In this document: one piece after another, positions 13,301-28,300 of the stretch
Position numbering within the stretch: position 1 is the stretch's first letter
How the letters are laid out: every line of letters begins with the position of its first letter
From: Nemertoderma westbladi
Taxonomy: Eukaryota > Xenacoelomorpha > Nemertodermatida > Nemertodermatidae
Assembly (NCBI GenBank): GCA_032718475.1
Contig: JAUCBJ010000644.1
Location: 1-64,000 of the forward strand
DNA: 64,000 nucleotides
Direction: 5' to 3'
The notes under the pieces: model-generated
Seen by the model: the letters and a program-made list of their open reading frames with translations, nothing else
The model's database searches: none
Told to the model about the DNA's origin: nothing
Translations under genes and position numbers: made by a program

Positions 13301-16300
13301 ACCCGAAGGTAGGGGTGGGCGCTACTCCTATCTGCTACCCTAACGTAGGGGTCGGCGCTACTCCTATCTGCTACCCGAACGTAGGGGTGGGCGCTACTCC
13401 TATCTACTACCCTAACGTAGGGGTGGGCGCTACTCCTATCTGCTACCCGAAGGTAGGGGTGGGCGCTACTCCTATCTGCTACCCTAACGTAGGGGTGGGA
13501 GCTACTTCTATCTGCTACCCTAACGTAGGGGTGGGAGCTACTTCTATCTGCTACCCGAAGGTAGGGGTGGGCGCTACTCCTATCTGCTACCCTAACGTAG
13601 GGGTGGGAGCTACTTCTATCTGCTACCCTAACGTAGGGGTGGGAGCTACTTCTATCTGCTACCCGAAGGTAGGGGTGGGCGCTACTCCTATCTGCTACCC
13701 TAACGTAGGGGTGGGCGCTACTCCTATCTGCTACCCGAAGGTAGGGGTGGGCGCTACTCCTATCTGCTACCCGGGGGTAGGGGTGGGCGCTACTCCTATC
13801 TGTTACCCGAGGGTAGGGGTGGGGGCTACTCCTATCTGCTACCCGAAGGTAGGGGTGGGCGCTACTCCTATCTGCTACCATAAGGTAGGGGTGGGCGCTA
13901 CTCCTATCTGCTACCCGGGGGTAGGGGTGGGCGCTACTCCTATCTGCTACCCGAAGGTAGGGGTGGGCGCTACTCCTATCTGCTACCATAAGGTAGGGGT
14001 GGGCGCTACTCCTATCTGCTACCCGGGGGTAGGGGTGGGCGCTACTCCTATCTGCTACCCGAAGGTAGGGGTGGGCGCTACTCCTATCTGCTACCATAAG
14101 GTAGGGGTGGGCGCTACTCCTATCTGCTACCCGAAGGTAGGGGTGGGCGCTACTCCTATCTGCTACCCTAACGTAGGGGTGGGCGCTACTCCTATCTGCT
14201 ACCCGAAGGTAGGGGTGGGCGCTACTCCTATCTGCTACCCGGGGGTAGGGGTGGGCGCTACTCCTATCTATTACCCGAGGGTAGGGGTGGGGGCTACTCC
14301 TATCTGCTACCCGAAGGTAGGGGTGGGCGCTACTCCTATCTGCTACCATAAGGTAGGGGTGGGCGCTACTCCTATCTGCTACCCGGGGGTAGGGGTGGGC
14401 GCTACTCCTATCTGCTACCCGAAGGTAGGGGTGGGCGCTACTCCTATCTGCTACCCTAACGTAGGGGTGGGCGCTACTCCTATCTGCTACCCGGGGGTAG
14501 GGGTGGGCGCTACTCCTATCTGCTACCCGAAGGTAGGGGTGGGCGCTACTCCTATCTACTACCCTAACGTAGGGGTGGGCGCTACTCCTATCTGCTACCA
14601 TAAGGTAGGGGTGGGCGCTACTCCTATCTGCTACCCGGGGGTAGGGGTGGGCGCTACTCCTATCTGCTACCCGAAGGTAGGGGTGGGCGCTACTCCTATC
14701 TGCTACCCTAACGTAGGGGTGGGCGCTACTCCTATCTGCTACCCGGGGGTAGGGGTGGGCGCTACTCCTATCTGCTACCCGAAGGTAGGGGTGGGCGCTA
14801 CTCCTGTCTGCTACCCGTAGGTAGGGGTGGGCGCTACTCCTATCTGCTACCCGGGGGTAGGGGTGGGCGCTACTCCTATCTGCTACCCGAAGGTAGGGGT
14901 GGGCGCTACTCCTATCTGCTACCCGAACGTAGGGGTGGGCGCTACTCCTATCTGCTACCCGAAGGTAGGGGTGGGCGCTACTCCTATCTGCTACCCGGGG
15001 GTAGGGGTGGGCGCTACTCCTATCTGCTACCCGGGGGTAGGGGTGGGCGCTACTCCTATCTGCTACCCGGGGGTAGGGGTGGGCGCTACTCCTATCTGCT
15101 ACCCGAGGGTAGGGGTGGGCGCTACTCCTATCTGCTACCCGGGGGTAGGGGTGGGCGCTACTCCTATCTGCTACCCGGGGGTAGGGGTGGGCGCTACTCC
15201 TATCTGCTACCCGGGGGTAGGGGTGGGCGCTACTCCTATCTGCTACCCGGGGGTAGGGGTGGGCGCTACTCCTATCTGCTACCCGGGGGTAGGGGTGGGC
15301 GCTACTCCTATCTGCTACCCGGGGGTAGGGGTGGGCGCTACTCCTATCTGCTACCCGGGGGTAGGGGTGGGCGCTACTCCTATCTGCTACCCGAACGTAG
15401 GGGTGGGCGCTACTCCTGACCCTATTTAGCATAATGGTACATATGTTTATATTGGTGTAACCTCACGAGGGAAAATAATTATGAAAGAAGGGATATTGCT
15501 ATAATAATAAGTAAGTAAGTAAGTAGTGCTAATTATGAATTGTTTGTTTTTGTACAATGTTGTCTAAAAACCTATTATTGGATATTGCAGTATAGTTCGT
15601 TTAATAAAAGTCTACTTTATAACCCGTTTCTCCATCGGCTTTTCATAACCATGGATTTGGTTAATTTTACATCATATAGAACCATATTAGACAGACACCT
15701 TTAAATACTATTAGTAACCTACTGACAAAAAGTATAACGCAACTGATATTGTATGTATCATATCATTTTACACATGTTCTAGAGGATTTTGAAGTTTATT
15801 TACAAGGAAGGAGATTACCAAAGCCGTGCTAATTTAAAATAATGTATCAAAATAATTTTCTTTATCGCACGGTAATGAAAATGTATGATATTTTAGGATT
15901 TTAGGTATTTTAGAATTTTATTTTCGCAAAAAGATCCATTATTTTCAGTATATATTTTAACCCTTATAAAATATTGCAACAGTTGTTGTACAGTATGAGT
16001 GCACCGCTAACACTTACCCACACGAGTCCTGTTTGCACATTTCGAAGTAAGGATTTGGGTTGACAATTGAATGACATTCGGAGAAGGGAGGATTCATTAT
16101 ATGATTGCAGATATTTACAGCCCAGGGTTCTCGGTCTGGGTTAATTTCACACAAATCAACGTTTTCCGTCAGTTCAAATGAAACGCAATCTTGATTCACC
16201 TGAAAAAAATGAGTGATAATTATATAAAAAATGTGGCGTTTTAATAAAACGAAAATCAATTTATAATACATATTTATTCGGCTTATTGTCTGATTATTAA

Positions 16301-19300
16301 ATATGTAACCCTAAAGCTTATTATAGGTAGTGGTAAGTCCCCAATCCCCGTTCGCGTTCATATGTTTTTATTTTTCTTTTAGTTTATCATTATCATTAAC
16401 GTTTGCACACTTCTAATTATTAGTTTCTAATTAATTTATGGTATTTGATAATGATTAATTCAAGATATAAAAACCAGCATATATCCAGTTTCACAAATAT
16501 TTTTTTGTACAATAATAATTTATGCACAAGAAAATTATATTACAGTTTGTACTAAATAAATGTTCTCAAAAAAAATATACAACACTCGTACTAACAACAG
16601 TCTTTCAGTATGGGTTACTCTGTGACAGACAATGAAAATAGAGGGTGTTATTTATGATTGTTTCAGGAAATAATCAACTTGAGTTAGTAAAACAATTAGA
16701 GAACAAAGTTTACTTACCTTCCATGATTCACCAAATATGATGGCATTCTTTTCTGTAACTCCAGTCTGCGCCAGGAAGTCATCTTCGGCATTCCCGTTAT
16801 ACAGACCGCAGAGTCCAGCCACTGTGTGTCTGAACGAGGGGTCCAGTTGAATGTAAACAACAGTCCCTAGAAGAAATCAGAGCAAATAGGGGTAGCCGAT
16901 TAGGACCAAAAATTCTGTCCCTTTCGGATCTATTTAAAGTCAAGCAAATATTCCTTAATAGATCTCTATATTTCCTGACGTAAGCATTGGGGCTACACCA
17001 TACATTAGGTATGTGTGAGCCAACATTTTTATGATGTATTTTACCATGGGTCTACACGACACGGTTTGTTTATTATTTTGAGTTTATGAGGTATTGTTAT
17101 ATTTCTTTATGAACATTGTCCATCTACGTATGCCACTATGTAATAAAAGCTATTTCCTCTGCACAGCTATCTGCTGAGGACACCAAATCTCTAGATGGCA
17201 CAGTCACAATAATTCTACGCCGGGTTCACTGTGTCAAGTACAATGCCCACATCTCCAACCAGACACTATACAATAATGAAGGTGTCCCATTGGATACCCA
17301 AAGCTGGACACAAGAACAAAGCCGCCTCCGCTTTTCAGGACATTGTTTTCGCCGTAAGGATCATCCTGTGCACAATCTTGTGCTTTGGCGGACCCATGGA
17401 GAAAATAAACATGGTGAACAGCCCCGTGAGACGGCTCCTAATGGAAACTGGTCTTGAAGATGCGGATTATCTAGCTAAAGTCATGGCGGATAAGGATTTG
17501 TGGCGGTGCAACTTTGTTGATAAGCTGTTGTTAAGCCGGCATATCATCTCAATGTGCAGTTTCAGTGCAGCAGGCCGATTATAGTAGTAATAGTTGTAGT
17601 AGTTAATACGTTAATGTCAATGAAAGTTAAAAATCAAGGATAATCAAGGTAGACAGCCAGATGAGTTTCTTGAGACGCCTCTTATAGGACACTGGAATAG
17701 AAGATGGCGATAAATCTCGTGAAATTCATGGGGGATAGGGAGTTGTGACGGAGCAACTTTGTCGACCAGCCGGCGTAGCATTCTTAATATAGCTGCAATA
17801 TAGCATGCCGCCTATTTTAGATTTTGTACAAAATTCCAAACTTTTCCCTTCTACCACGTATACTCTTCTAACTCGAACTACACTATTGAATTATAGAATC
17901 TTACTTACTTTCGTCCCAAATCAAGGTAAATCCAACATGACTCTTTACAAACAAATAGTTTCCAGCGTGGTAAATTTCCAGACCGCTGACCAAGTAGGGC
18001 AGTACTACGTTGTTCCCATTCAGTTGTACTTTTCGATCTTTTGTAAGAATCATCCTAGTATCATCAATCTGTAAATTTATATATCAGTAAAATTAAATAA
18101 ACTAAAATCTTTTTTTATATTCGACCGAAAAATGAAAGGTAACAATTGAATTTTTTGTTTGACTGTTGAAATTTTAAACATTATTACTGCGAATAATCTA
18201 GATTTCTCGCTCCAAACTAACCATTACTTCCAAACTCTTTGTACAGGTCACCTCATTTACACCACAGGGTACGTTTTCGGCTTTAACCATGAGTTGGTGA
18301 GTGGCTGTGAAGTCGATTGTCTTAAGCAAGTAATAGGTACAACTCCCTTGGAATGTGTAGTATTTTTCTGAAATTTGGAAAAATTAAAATCAAAGTAATT
18401 CACTGAGATTCCAGTAGTGATGAAATTTTACTACAAATCTTAGTAAAATAATATAAAGTATTATAGATTTGGATAGGTAGAGTAAAGTGGGCAATGGAAA
18501 CAAGCAAGGCCTTCCAATTCCCAACGGTACTTCCGCAACCGAAATTAATGGCACCAATGTAACCAATCATATGATTGGTTAATGGAACCAATGTAACCAA
18601 TCATATGATTGGTTAATGGCACCAATGTAACCAATCATATGATTTGTTAATGGCACCAATGTAACCAATCACATGATTGGTTAATGGCACCAATGTATCC
18701 GATTATTTGATTCGTTAATGGTACCAATGAAACCAATCATATGATTTGTTAATGGGACCAATGTAACCAATCATATGATTGGTTAATGGCACCAATGTAA
18801 CCAATCATATGATTGGTTAATGTCACCAATGTATCCAATCATATGATTGGTTAATGGCACTAATGTCTCAGATCATATGATTGGTTAATGCCACCAATGT
18901 ATCCGTCAATCATATGATTGGTTAATGGTACCAATTTATCCAATCATATAATTGGTTAATCGCACCAATGTATCCGATCATATGATTGGTTACTTTTGGG
19001 CCATTAATTTGATGCGGACTCCAAAATTGAATCTCAATATAATTGTTATCCCAATTTAGTTGAGGCCCATGGGTGACATCATGAATCCAACAACAATGGG
19101 TTTAATTTACATAGCTGATATTATTTGTGTAACTTTGATCCGCACTGCCAGACAGGGTGGATATTGACGCAAATGGGGATATCTCGACGAATTAATATCG
19201 TTGATTATCAATTAAGGAAAAGGAATAGGTTACAGTGGCATGTTATTATAAACAAAACAATAAACGAAAGTCAATAGCAAAAGCAAAGGTTAGAGTTTAA

Positions 19301-22300
19301 TTTCGTAATCAGATGTTATTTGCTATTTGCGGTGATCTTCTTGGGAGGATTTCGCGAAAGAGATCATTTATTAATCACCAGACCAATCACATGTTACTAA
19401 AAAGTCTCTCAATTAGGTACTGTGAAAGTTTGGTGAACTATGGAATTTACAATAATTCGAACAAAGTTTATCTTCACACCATTAACCTAATATTACTAAC
19501 TGTCGAATGTTATATAATGCGGGTCTCCCAATGCAGTACAGGTTGCGAAACATTCTTCGTCTGTACATGACCACTTCCTTCCGGTACATGTACACGTGTT
19601 GCAATCAACTCGAATGCTGTCTCCATAGGAATACTCGTTTCCAGAATGGTAACAAGGACAATAACTTGGCTGAATGCAATGGTCTCCATAATGTGTTTTG
19701 GAATCCTGAAACAAAAAGTCATAAAAATATATTGTACACCATGCAATATACATTTAGAGAGGTAGTGAAAATCCCAAACCCAAATTTCATAACTTTTCCT
19801 TACATTAATCGGGAAAACTTTTGGCACTATTTTTATTTTCATTGGATTGCTCTTTTTCGGTAGGGAGCACCCTCTTTTTGAAAAGAGCTGGTGCCATGAT
19901 TTTCACTTTTTTCCAAAGCCAAACGTGTAACTAGAATGCAAGTTGAGGTTATTGAGGGCGGTAATATCGATGGAACATGTTTCGGATCTTCGGAAGACAT
20001 GTATAGTTTCCCGAATTCGCGATTGAATTATTTTCAAAATTTTGTCTAGTTGTATTTTTCGCCAGTGCCGCACCCATAACTGGGTGCTTCGTACCTAGTG
20101 AAAATTTAGTGGAGTTGAAAATGTCATGAAAATTTTAGTTCCAGAAAACCTGTGAATGGATATTTAAATTGCGATGTTTTAATATTTGATTCAAAAATTT
20201 TACTTGTACTTTTCGTGCGCTCAAAAATTAAAACAAGAAAGGTGCTACGAAATTACAAATAGCATCATCGAACTCAACATTATGCTAAAATACTGGGTTT
20301 CGTGTTTTTTTTTGTGAAATTTATATTTTTTCAAGAGTTGGAAGGGGGTGTCGAATGGATCCCCCCACCCCTGGAGTTTAACCGGAGTACCGGTTTGGTA
20401 AAATAACCCTGAGTCATTATGGTTAATATTAGCCGAAAAGATACTTTGATATTTTGACATCTTTTGTTTCAAACCCTAGTTCAATGACTTAAATGTGTTT
20501 GTTTTTACTTACGGCCAAGACATAGCCTTCAGGGCAGGTGCAGCCACCACCGTTGGGTAAGTGATTATCGCAATTATTTCCCCCTTCTGGATAACCACAG
20601 GTTGGAACACATCCGGTGAAATTAGCAGAGAAAATCATATTACTGGGGCACTGGACTGTAGTAGAGCAATCCTCATCGCCACATTTCCATTGTCCCTCCA
20701 AACATGAGCTGAAACATTGTTAATAAATAAAATCCAATCATTGATTAGTCAATGTTTCTTACATACTGTAGCTAACGTCATTTAATATAACACAGTATAT
20801 ACTTACTTACAGAGCCTACCGGTATGCTACCTACATACATACTGAATTTATGTGATGAGCTTTTTTTATCAGATAGTGGCGAAAATTGACGGAAAAATGG
20901 GATCTCCAGCGTAATTACACCGCATATGAAATAAAGTTTCGTATATTGCTTTGGTTAGAAAACAACGCCACTGTATCCTGCTCATTGCCCTGATTGTTTT
21001 AAAATTCTTAAATTAATTTTTTTACAGTCGCTAATCACATGGTCTGTGTTTGCATTTTGTTCCTTTAACTCTAAATATATAGTAAATTACGTATGTTGTA
21101 ACATTTCTTGTAACATAAATTTATACTATACTTACCATTCGTTGCATAATGTATCTATCGTGTCGCCATGAGAATACGCTTTACCATTAAACATACAAGG
21201 ACACAACGTTTTATCAATACATATATCAGCATCTTCATCAACAACCTGTGTTCAAAATGTTCTATAGATATTTTCCTACCTAACAATACTTCTGTTTGTT
21301 CGACTGGAATTCCGCTACATAATTCCGAACCGTGCTGTGTTCTGACAACCATCTACGCATTTATAATGTTCCAACCTGGCTGTGTTCGCACTGACAACCA
21401 GCTAAACATATATTTCATTTCCCACCTGGCTGCGTTCGGGTGATGGTAACACCACCAACTGGCACAAGAAGTAGAGGAAATCCAGCAAAGTACCTTACTG
21501 ATCTAGAGTTTGCTTATGACTTAGGCGTACTGTGAGAATTACTAGAAAGAGCCCAAGGGCTCCTCTACTCATTGGAGCAGGTTGCTTCTAGTATTGGTCT
21601 TTTGGTAAACTTCAAGAAGACCAAAATCATGACAGTGAACCTAGAGCCCTCAGGAAATGTCTGATCGTAAGAGTATAAGCTCTAAGGACGGCTTGTTTGA
21701 GCACGTGGATGACTTCTGCTACTTGGCATCATTGATCCGAAAGTCAGGTGAAGACCTTCGGAGACGTAAGGGGAAGAAGGCATGGTCAGCGTTAAATAGT
21801 CTGTCCAGGATTTGGAAGTCCCACAGAATAAAACAGAACCTGAAGGTTCCATTATTCATAGCAGCAGTAGTACCAGTACTCTTATGGGAATCCATGCAGG
21901 GCTCTAACTGCAGAGGATACCAAATCTCTGGATGGCACTTTCACAAAAATGCTGCGCCGGGTTTATTGTGTCAAGTACAATGAACACATCTCCAATCAGA
22001 CTCTATACAACATTGGATGTGTTCTATTAGTCTCCCCTAGCTTGACAATTGTACGGAACCGCATCCGCTTTGCAGGACATTGCTTTCGCCGTGAGTACCA
22101 GCCAGTGCATAATCTTGTGCTATGGCGGCCTCATGGAGTGAATATGCATGGTGGACAGCCCATGACTTCTTGAGACGCATCTTAAAGGACACTGGCCTTG
22201 AAGATGCGGATGATCTTACAAATGTCATGTGTGAAAGGGAGTTGGACGGCGCAATTTTGTCTACAAGCCGGTTTTATTATCCCCCTGCTGGGGGGGGGGT

Positions 22301-25300
22301 TCGCACTTACAACCAGCTACAGATTTGTTATTTCCCCACCTGGTTGTGTTCGCACTTACAACCAGCTACACATTTGTTATTTCCCCACCAGATTGTGTTC
22401 GCACTTACAACCAGCTACACATTTGTTATTTCCCCACCTGGTTGTGTTCGCACTTACAACCAGCTACACATTTGTTATTTCCCCACCTGGTTGTGTTCGC
22501 ACTTACAACCAGCTACACATTTGTTATTTCCCCACCTGGTTGTGTTCGCACTTACAACCAGCTACACATTTGTTATTTCCCCACCTGGTTGTGTTCGCAC
22601 TTACAACCAGCTACACATTTGTTATTTCCCCACCAGGTTGTGTTCGCACTTACAACCAGCTACACATTTGTTATTTCCCCACCTGGTTGTTTTCGCACTT
22701 ACAACCAGCTACACATTTGTTATTTCCCCACCTGGTTGTGTTCGCACTTACAACCAGCTACACATTTGTTATTTCCCCACCTGGTTGTGTTCGCACTTAC
22801 AACCAGCTACACATTTGTTATTTCCCCACCTGGTTGTGTTCGCACTTACAACCAGCTACACATTTGTTATTTCCCCACCTGGTTGTGTTCGCACTTACAA
22901 CCAGCTACACATTTGTTATTTCCCCACCTGGTTGTGTTCGCACTTACAACCAGCTACACATTTGTTATTTCCCCACCTGGTTGTGTTCGCACTTACAACC
23001 AGCTACACATTTGTTATTTCCCCACCAGGTTGTGTTCGCACTTACAACCAGCTACACATTTGTTATTTCCCCACCTGGTTGTGTTCGCACTTACAACCAG
23101 CTACACATTTGTTATTTCCCCACCTGGTTGTGTTCGCACTTACAACCAGCTACACATTTGTTATTTCCCCACCTGGTTGTGTTCGCACTTACAACCAGCT
23201 ACACATTTGTTATTTCCCCACCTGGTTGTGTTCGCACTTACAACCAGCTACACATTTGTTATTTCCCCACCTGGTTGTGTTCGCACTTACAACCAGCTAC
23301 ACATTTGTTATTTCCCCACCTGGTTGTGTTCGCACTTACAACCAGCTACACATTTGTTATTTCCCCACCTGGTTGTGTTCGCACTTACAACCAGCTACAC
23401 ATTTGTTATTTCCCCACCAGGTTGTGTTCGCACTTACAACCAGCTACACATTTGTTATTTCCCCACCTGGTTGTGTTCGCACTTACAACCAGCTACACAT
23501 TTGTTATTTCCCCACCTGGTTGTGTTCGCACTTACAACCAGCTACACATTTGTTATTTCCCCACCTGGTTGTGTTCGCACTTACAACCAGCTACACATTT
23601 GTTATTTCCCCACCTGGTTGTGTTCGCACTTACAACCAGCTACACATTTGTTATTTCCCCACCTGGTTGTGTTCGCACTTACAACCAGCTACACATTTGT
23701 TATTTCCCCACCTGGTTGTGTTCGCACTTACAACCAGCTACAGATTTGTTATTTCCCCACCTGGTTGTGTTCGCACTTACAACCAGCTACACATTTGTTA
23801 TTTCCCCACCTGGTTGTGTTCGCACTTACAACCAGCTACACATTTGTTATTTCCCCACCAGGTTGTGTTCGCACTTACAACCAGCTACACATTTGTTATT
23901 TCCCCACCTGGTTGTGTTCGCACTTACAACCAGCTACACATTTGTTATTTCCCCACCTGGTTGTGTTCGCACTTACAACCAGCTACAGATTTGTTATTTC
24001 CCCACCTGGTTGTGTTCGCACTTACAACCAGCTACAGATTTGTTATTTCCCCACCTGGTTGTGTTCGCACTTACAACCAGCTACAGATTTGTTATTTCCC
24101 CACCTGGTTGTGTTCGCACTTACAACCAGCTACACATTTGTTATTTCCCCACCTGGTTGTGTTCGCACTGACAACCAGCTACACATTTGTTATTTCCCCA
24201 CCTGGTTGTGTTCGCACTTACAACCAGCTACACATTTGTTATTTCCCCACCAGGTTGTGTTCGCACTTACAACCAGCTACACATTTGTTATTTCCCCACC
24301 TGGTTGTGTTCGCACTTACAACCAGCTACACATTTGTTATTTCCCCACCTGGTTGTGTTCGCACTTACAACCAGCTACACATTTGTTATTTCCCCACCTG
24401 GTTGTGTTCGCACTTACAACCAGCTACACATTTGTTATTTCCCCACCTGGTTGTGTTCGCACTTACAACCAGCTACACATTTGTTATTTCCCCACCTGGT
24501 TGTGTTCGCACTTACAACCAGCTACACATTTGTTATTTCCCCACCTGGTTGTGTTCGCACTTACAACCAGCTACACATTTGTTATTTCCCCACCTGGTTG
24601 TGTTCGCACTTACAACCAGCTACACATTTGTTATTTCCCCACCTGGTTGTGTTCGCACTTACAACCAGCTACACATTTGTTATTTCCCCACCTGGTTGTG
24701 TTCGCACTTACAACCAGCTACACATTTGTTATTTCCCCACCTGGTTGTGTTCGCACTTACAACCAGCTACACATTTGTTATTTCCCCACCTGGTTGTGTT
24801 CGCACTGACAACCAGCTACACAGTTATTGTTGCAGTATGCATTCTTTCCTTCTTCAGATAATCCACCGCAAGTAATTCCACAAGGCGAGGAACATTCGTG
24901 GAACTCCATTCCGGGTGTGTCGCACGTAATACCTGCGGAGGAGAGGAACATATATTTTAAATAAAATTAAAAGATAAGTTGATTAATTAAAAAATAATGT
25001 TTTCGAAAAAAATATATGGTCTATGAATATTACAAGGAACATACACGAAAATTGCATAGTATGATTTATTAATAAACTTGCAGTATTCGCCAATTAATAA
25101 ATAAACTGACTTCAGTATGCAGAGTTCGGTAATTGATTATTAAACTTACTACATTGCTAGCTAATTTATTATTAAAATAACAGCAGTGTTTGCTAATTAA
25201 TTAATAAACTTATAGCAGTGTTCGCCAATTTATTATTAAATTTATAGATAGATAGATTTATTTATACATTATGTAAAAACAATAACAAATACACCAAACA

Positions 25301-28300
25301 ATGTACCGGTATAAAGGTATTGTCCAACATAACATATAGGATTACCCCTAAAGCTTTGCAGCTTATTTCCAAGGGCGGCCTTTATGTTACTTGGTTACAA
25401 ATACAATATTACACTACGCTAACCTAAAACCAATATAAAACGTAATTACACTATGTACATGTACGACTTTACCGAAAGCTGCAGCATTGCCTACTATATT
25501 TATACGGCCTAACAGGTCACTTGAAGTGGCCTCTTAAAAAGATGACAGTTTTTTTTACACTATTTTGATATTTTGATATGGGGAGAGTTCTATAAACTTT
25601 AATTTGCTGCAATTTGGTCGACGTAATCGTTAAGTAAGATACTAAAATTTATGGTAGCTAGTGTTGTAGATAGGTTTAGCTAGTAATTCCAACACTGGTT
25701 CCGACATCCTACTTCCCTCTATAAATATTTTGTAGTAGCTAGTTCTTATTACTATATGTATAGAAAATGTTCCAGAACATGTTAGCTATTCCTTTTTCAA
25801 AAAAATTATGTTCTAGAACAAATATTTTTTGTTCTAGAACATTTTTTAGAAAAAAATCTGGTTTATATTTAAATCGCATGAACTCGTTCTAAAACGTTTA
25901 AAATCAATAAAAAAAGTTGTGAAAAAAAAATATTGTGAAAAAAAGTTTTGAAAAAAAAATTTTGAATATTTTTTTTTATTGATTTTAAACACGTTTTAGA
26001 ACGATTCCATGCGTTTTAAATGGAATCCAGATTTTTTTCTATAGAATTAGAATTAGACGTTTTAGAACTCTTTTCTAAAGAATGTTCTTGAACAAAAATT
26101 ATTTGTTCTAGAACATAATTTCTTGAAAAAATGAATAGCTAACATGTTCTGGAACATTTTCTATACAAATAGTAATAAGAACTAGCTAGGTCTACTACAA
26201 AATATTTATAGAAGGAAGTAGGATGTCGGAACCAGTGTTGGAATTACTAGCTAAACCTATCTAAAACACTAGCTACCATAAAATTTAGTATCTTGCTTAA
26301 CGAGGAGACTTCTATTACGTCCGTTGACCAAATTGCAGAAAATGAAAACTTATAAAACTCTCCCCATATCAAAAAATCTAAATAAAGAATAAATAAAGTT
26401 GTAAAAAAAAACTGGCCTCTTTTTAAGAGGTCACTTCAAGTGACCTTTTAGGCCGTATAAATATAGTAGGCCATGGCTACAGTGTTCGCTAATTTATTAT
26501 CAAACTTACTACAGTATTTAGCTATTTTATTATTCAAATTACAACAGTGTTCGCTAATTAATTACTAAACTTGATACAGGTATTCGCTAAGTTATTGATT
26601 ACTAAACTTAAAGCTGTGTTCTCTAATTAATTGGTAAACTTATATCGCTAATTGATTAATAAGCTTATTCCAGTGTTCGCTAATTGATTAATAAACTTAC
26701 AGCAGTGTTCACTATTTGATTATTTAACTTACTGCAGTGTTCGCTAATTGATTAATAAGCTTATTCCAGTGTTCGCTAATTGGTTAATAAACTTATTCCA
26801 GTGTTCGCTAATTGATTAATAAGCTTATTCCAGTGTTCGCTAATTGATTAATAAGCTTATTCCAGTATTCGCTAATTGATTAATAAACTTACAGTAGTGT
26901 TCACTATTTGATTATTTAACTTACTGCAGTGTTCGCTAATTGATTAATAAGCTTATTCCAGTGTTCTCTAATTGATTAATAAGCTTATTCCAGTGTTCGC
27001 TAATTGATTAATAAGCTTATTCCAGTGTTCGCTAATTGATTAATAAGCTTATTCCAGTGTTCGCTAATTGATTAATAAACTTACAGTAGTGTTCACTATT
27101 TGATTATTTAACTTACTGCAGTGTTCGCTAATTGGTTAATAAACTTACTACAGTGTTCGCTAATTGATTAATAAGCTTATTCCAGTGTTCGCTAATTGGT
27201 TAATAAACTTACTACAGTGTTCGCTAATTGATTAATAAGCTTATTCCAGTGTTCGCTAATTGGTTAATAAACTTATTCCAGTGTTCGCTAATTGATTAAT
27301 AAGCTTATTCCAGTGTTCGCTAATTGGTTAATAAACTTACAGTAGTGTTCACTATTTGATTATTTAACTTACTGCAGTGTTCGCTAATTGATTAATAAGC
27401 TTATTCCAGTGTTCGCTAATTGGTTAATAAACTTACAGTAGTGTTCACTATTTGATTATTTAACTTACTGCAGTGTTCGCTAATTGATTAATAAGCTTAT
27501 TCCAGTGTTCGCTAATTGATTAATAAGCTTATTCCAGTGTTCGCTAATTGGTTAATAAACTTACTACAGTGTTCGCTAATTGATTAATAAGCTTATTCCA
27601 GTGTTCGCTAATTGGTTAATAAACTTACTACAGTGTTCGCTAATTGATTAATAAGCTTATTCCAGTGTTCGCTAATTGGTTAATAAACTTACAGTAGTGT
27701 TCACTATTTGATTATTTAACTTACTGCAGTGTTCGCTAATTGATTAATAAGCTTATTCCAGTGTTCGCTAATTGGTTAATAAACTTACAGTAGTGTTCAC
27801 TATTTGATTATTTAACTTACTGCAGTGTTCGCTAATTGATTAATAAGCTTATTCCAGTGTTCGCTAATTGGTTAATAAACTTACAGTAGTGTTCACTATT
27901 TGATTATTTAACTTACTGCAGTGTTCGCTAATTGATTAATAAGCTTATTCCAGTGTTCGCTAATTGGTTAATAAACTTACTACAGTGTTCGCTAATTGAT
28001 TAATAAGCTTATTCCAGTGTTCGCTAATTGGTTAATAAACTTACTACAGTGTTCGCTAATTGATTAATAAGCTTATTCCAGTGTTCTCTAATTGATTAAT
28101 AAGCTTATTCCAGTGTTCGCTAATTGATTAATAAGCTTATTCCAGTGTTCGCTAATTGATTAATAAGCTTATTCCAGTGTTCGCTAATTGATTAATAAAC
28201 TTACAGTAGTGTTCACTATTTGATTATTTAACTTACTGCAGTGTTCGCTAATTGATTAATAAGCTTATTCCAGTGTTCGCTAATTGGTTAATAAACTTAT

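Noticed and set aside
13171-15429. 549- and 200-codon plus-strand frames
   Set aside because: They are the other strand of the same 36-bp array.
12682-15432. A 916-codon minus-strand frame with 12-residue repeats
   Set aside because: It is a 36-bp minisatellite inside an intron. Exons 27 and 28 join in phase without it, there is no splice site or signal at its edges, and the plus strand is equally open.
22122-24875. 917-, 827-, 657- and 224-codon plus-strand frames
   Set aside because: They are overlapping frames of the 49-bp array. The sequence is the complement of repeated exon 20 junctions, and the frames rotate through three registers because 49 is not divisible by three.
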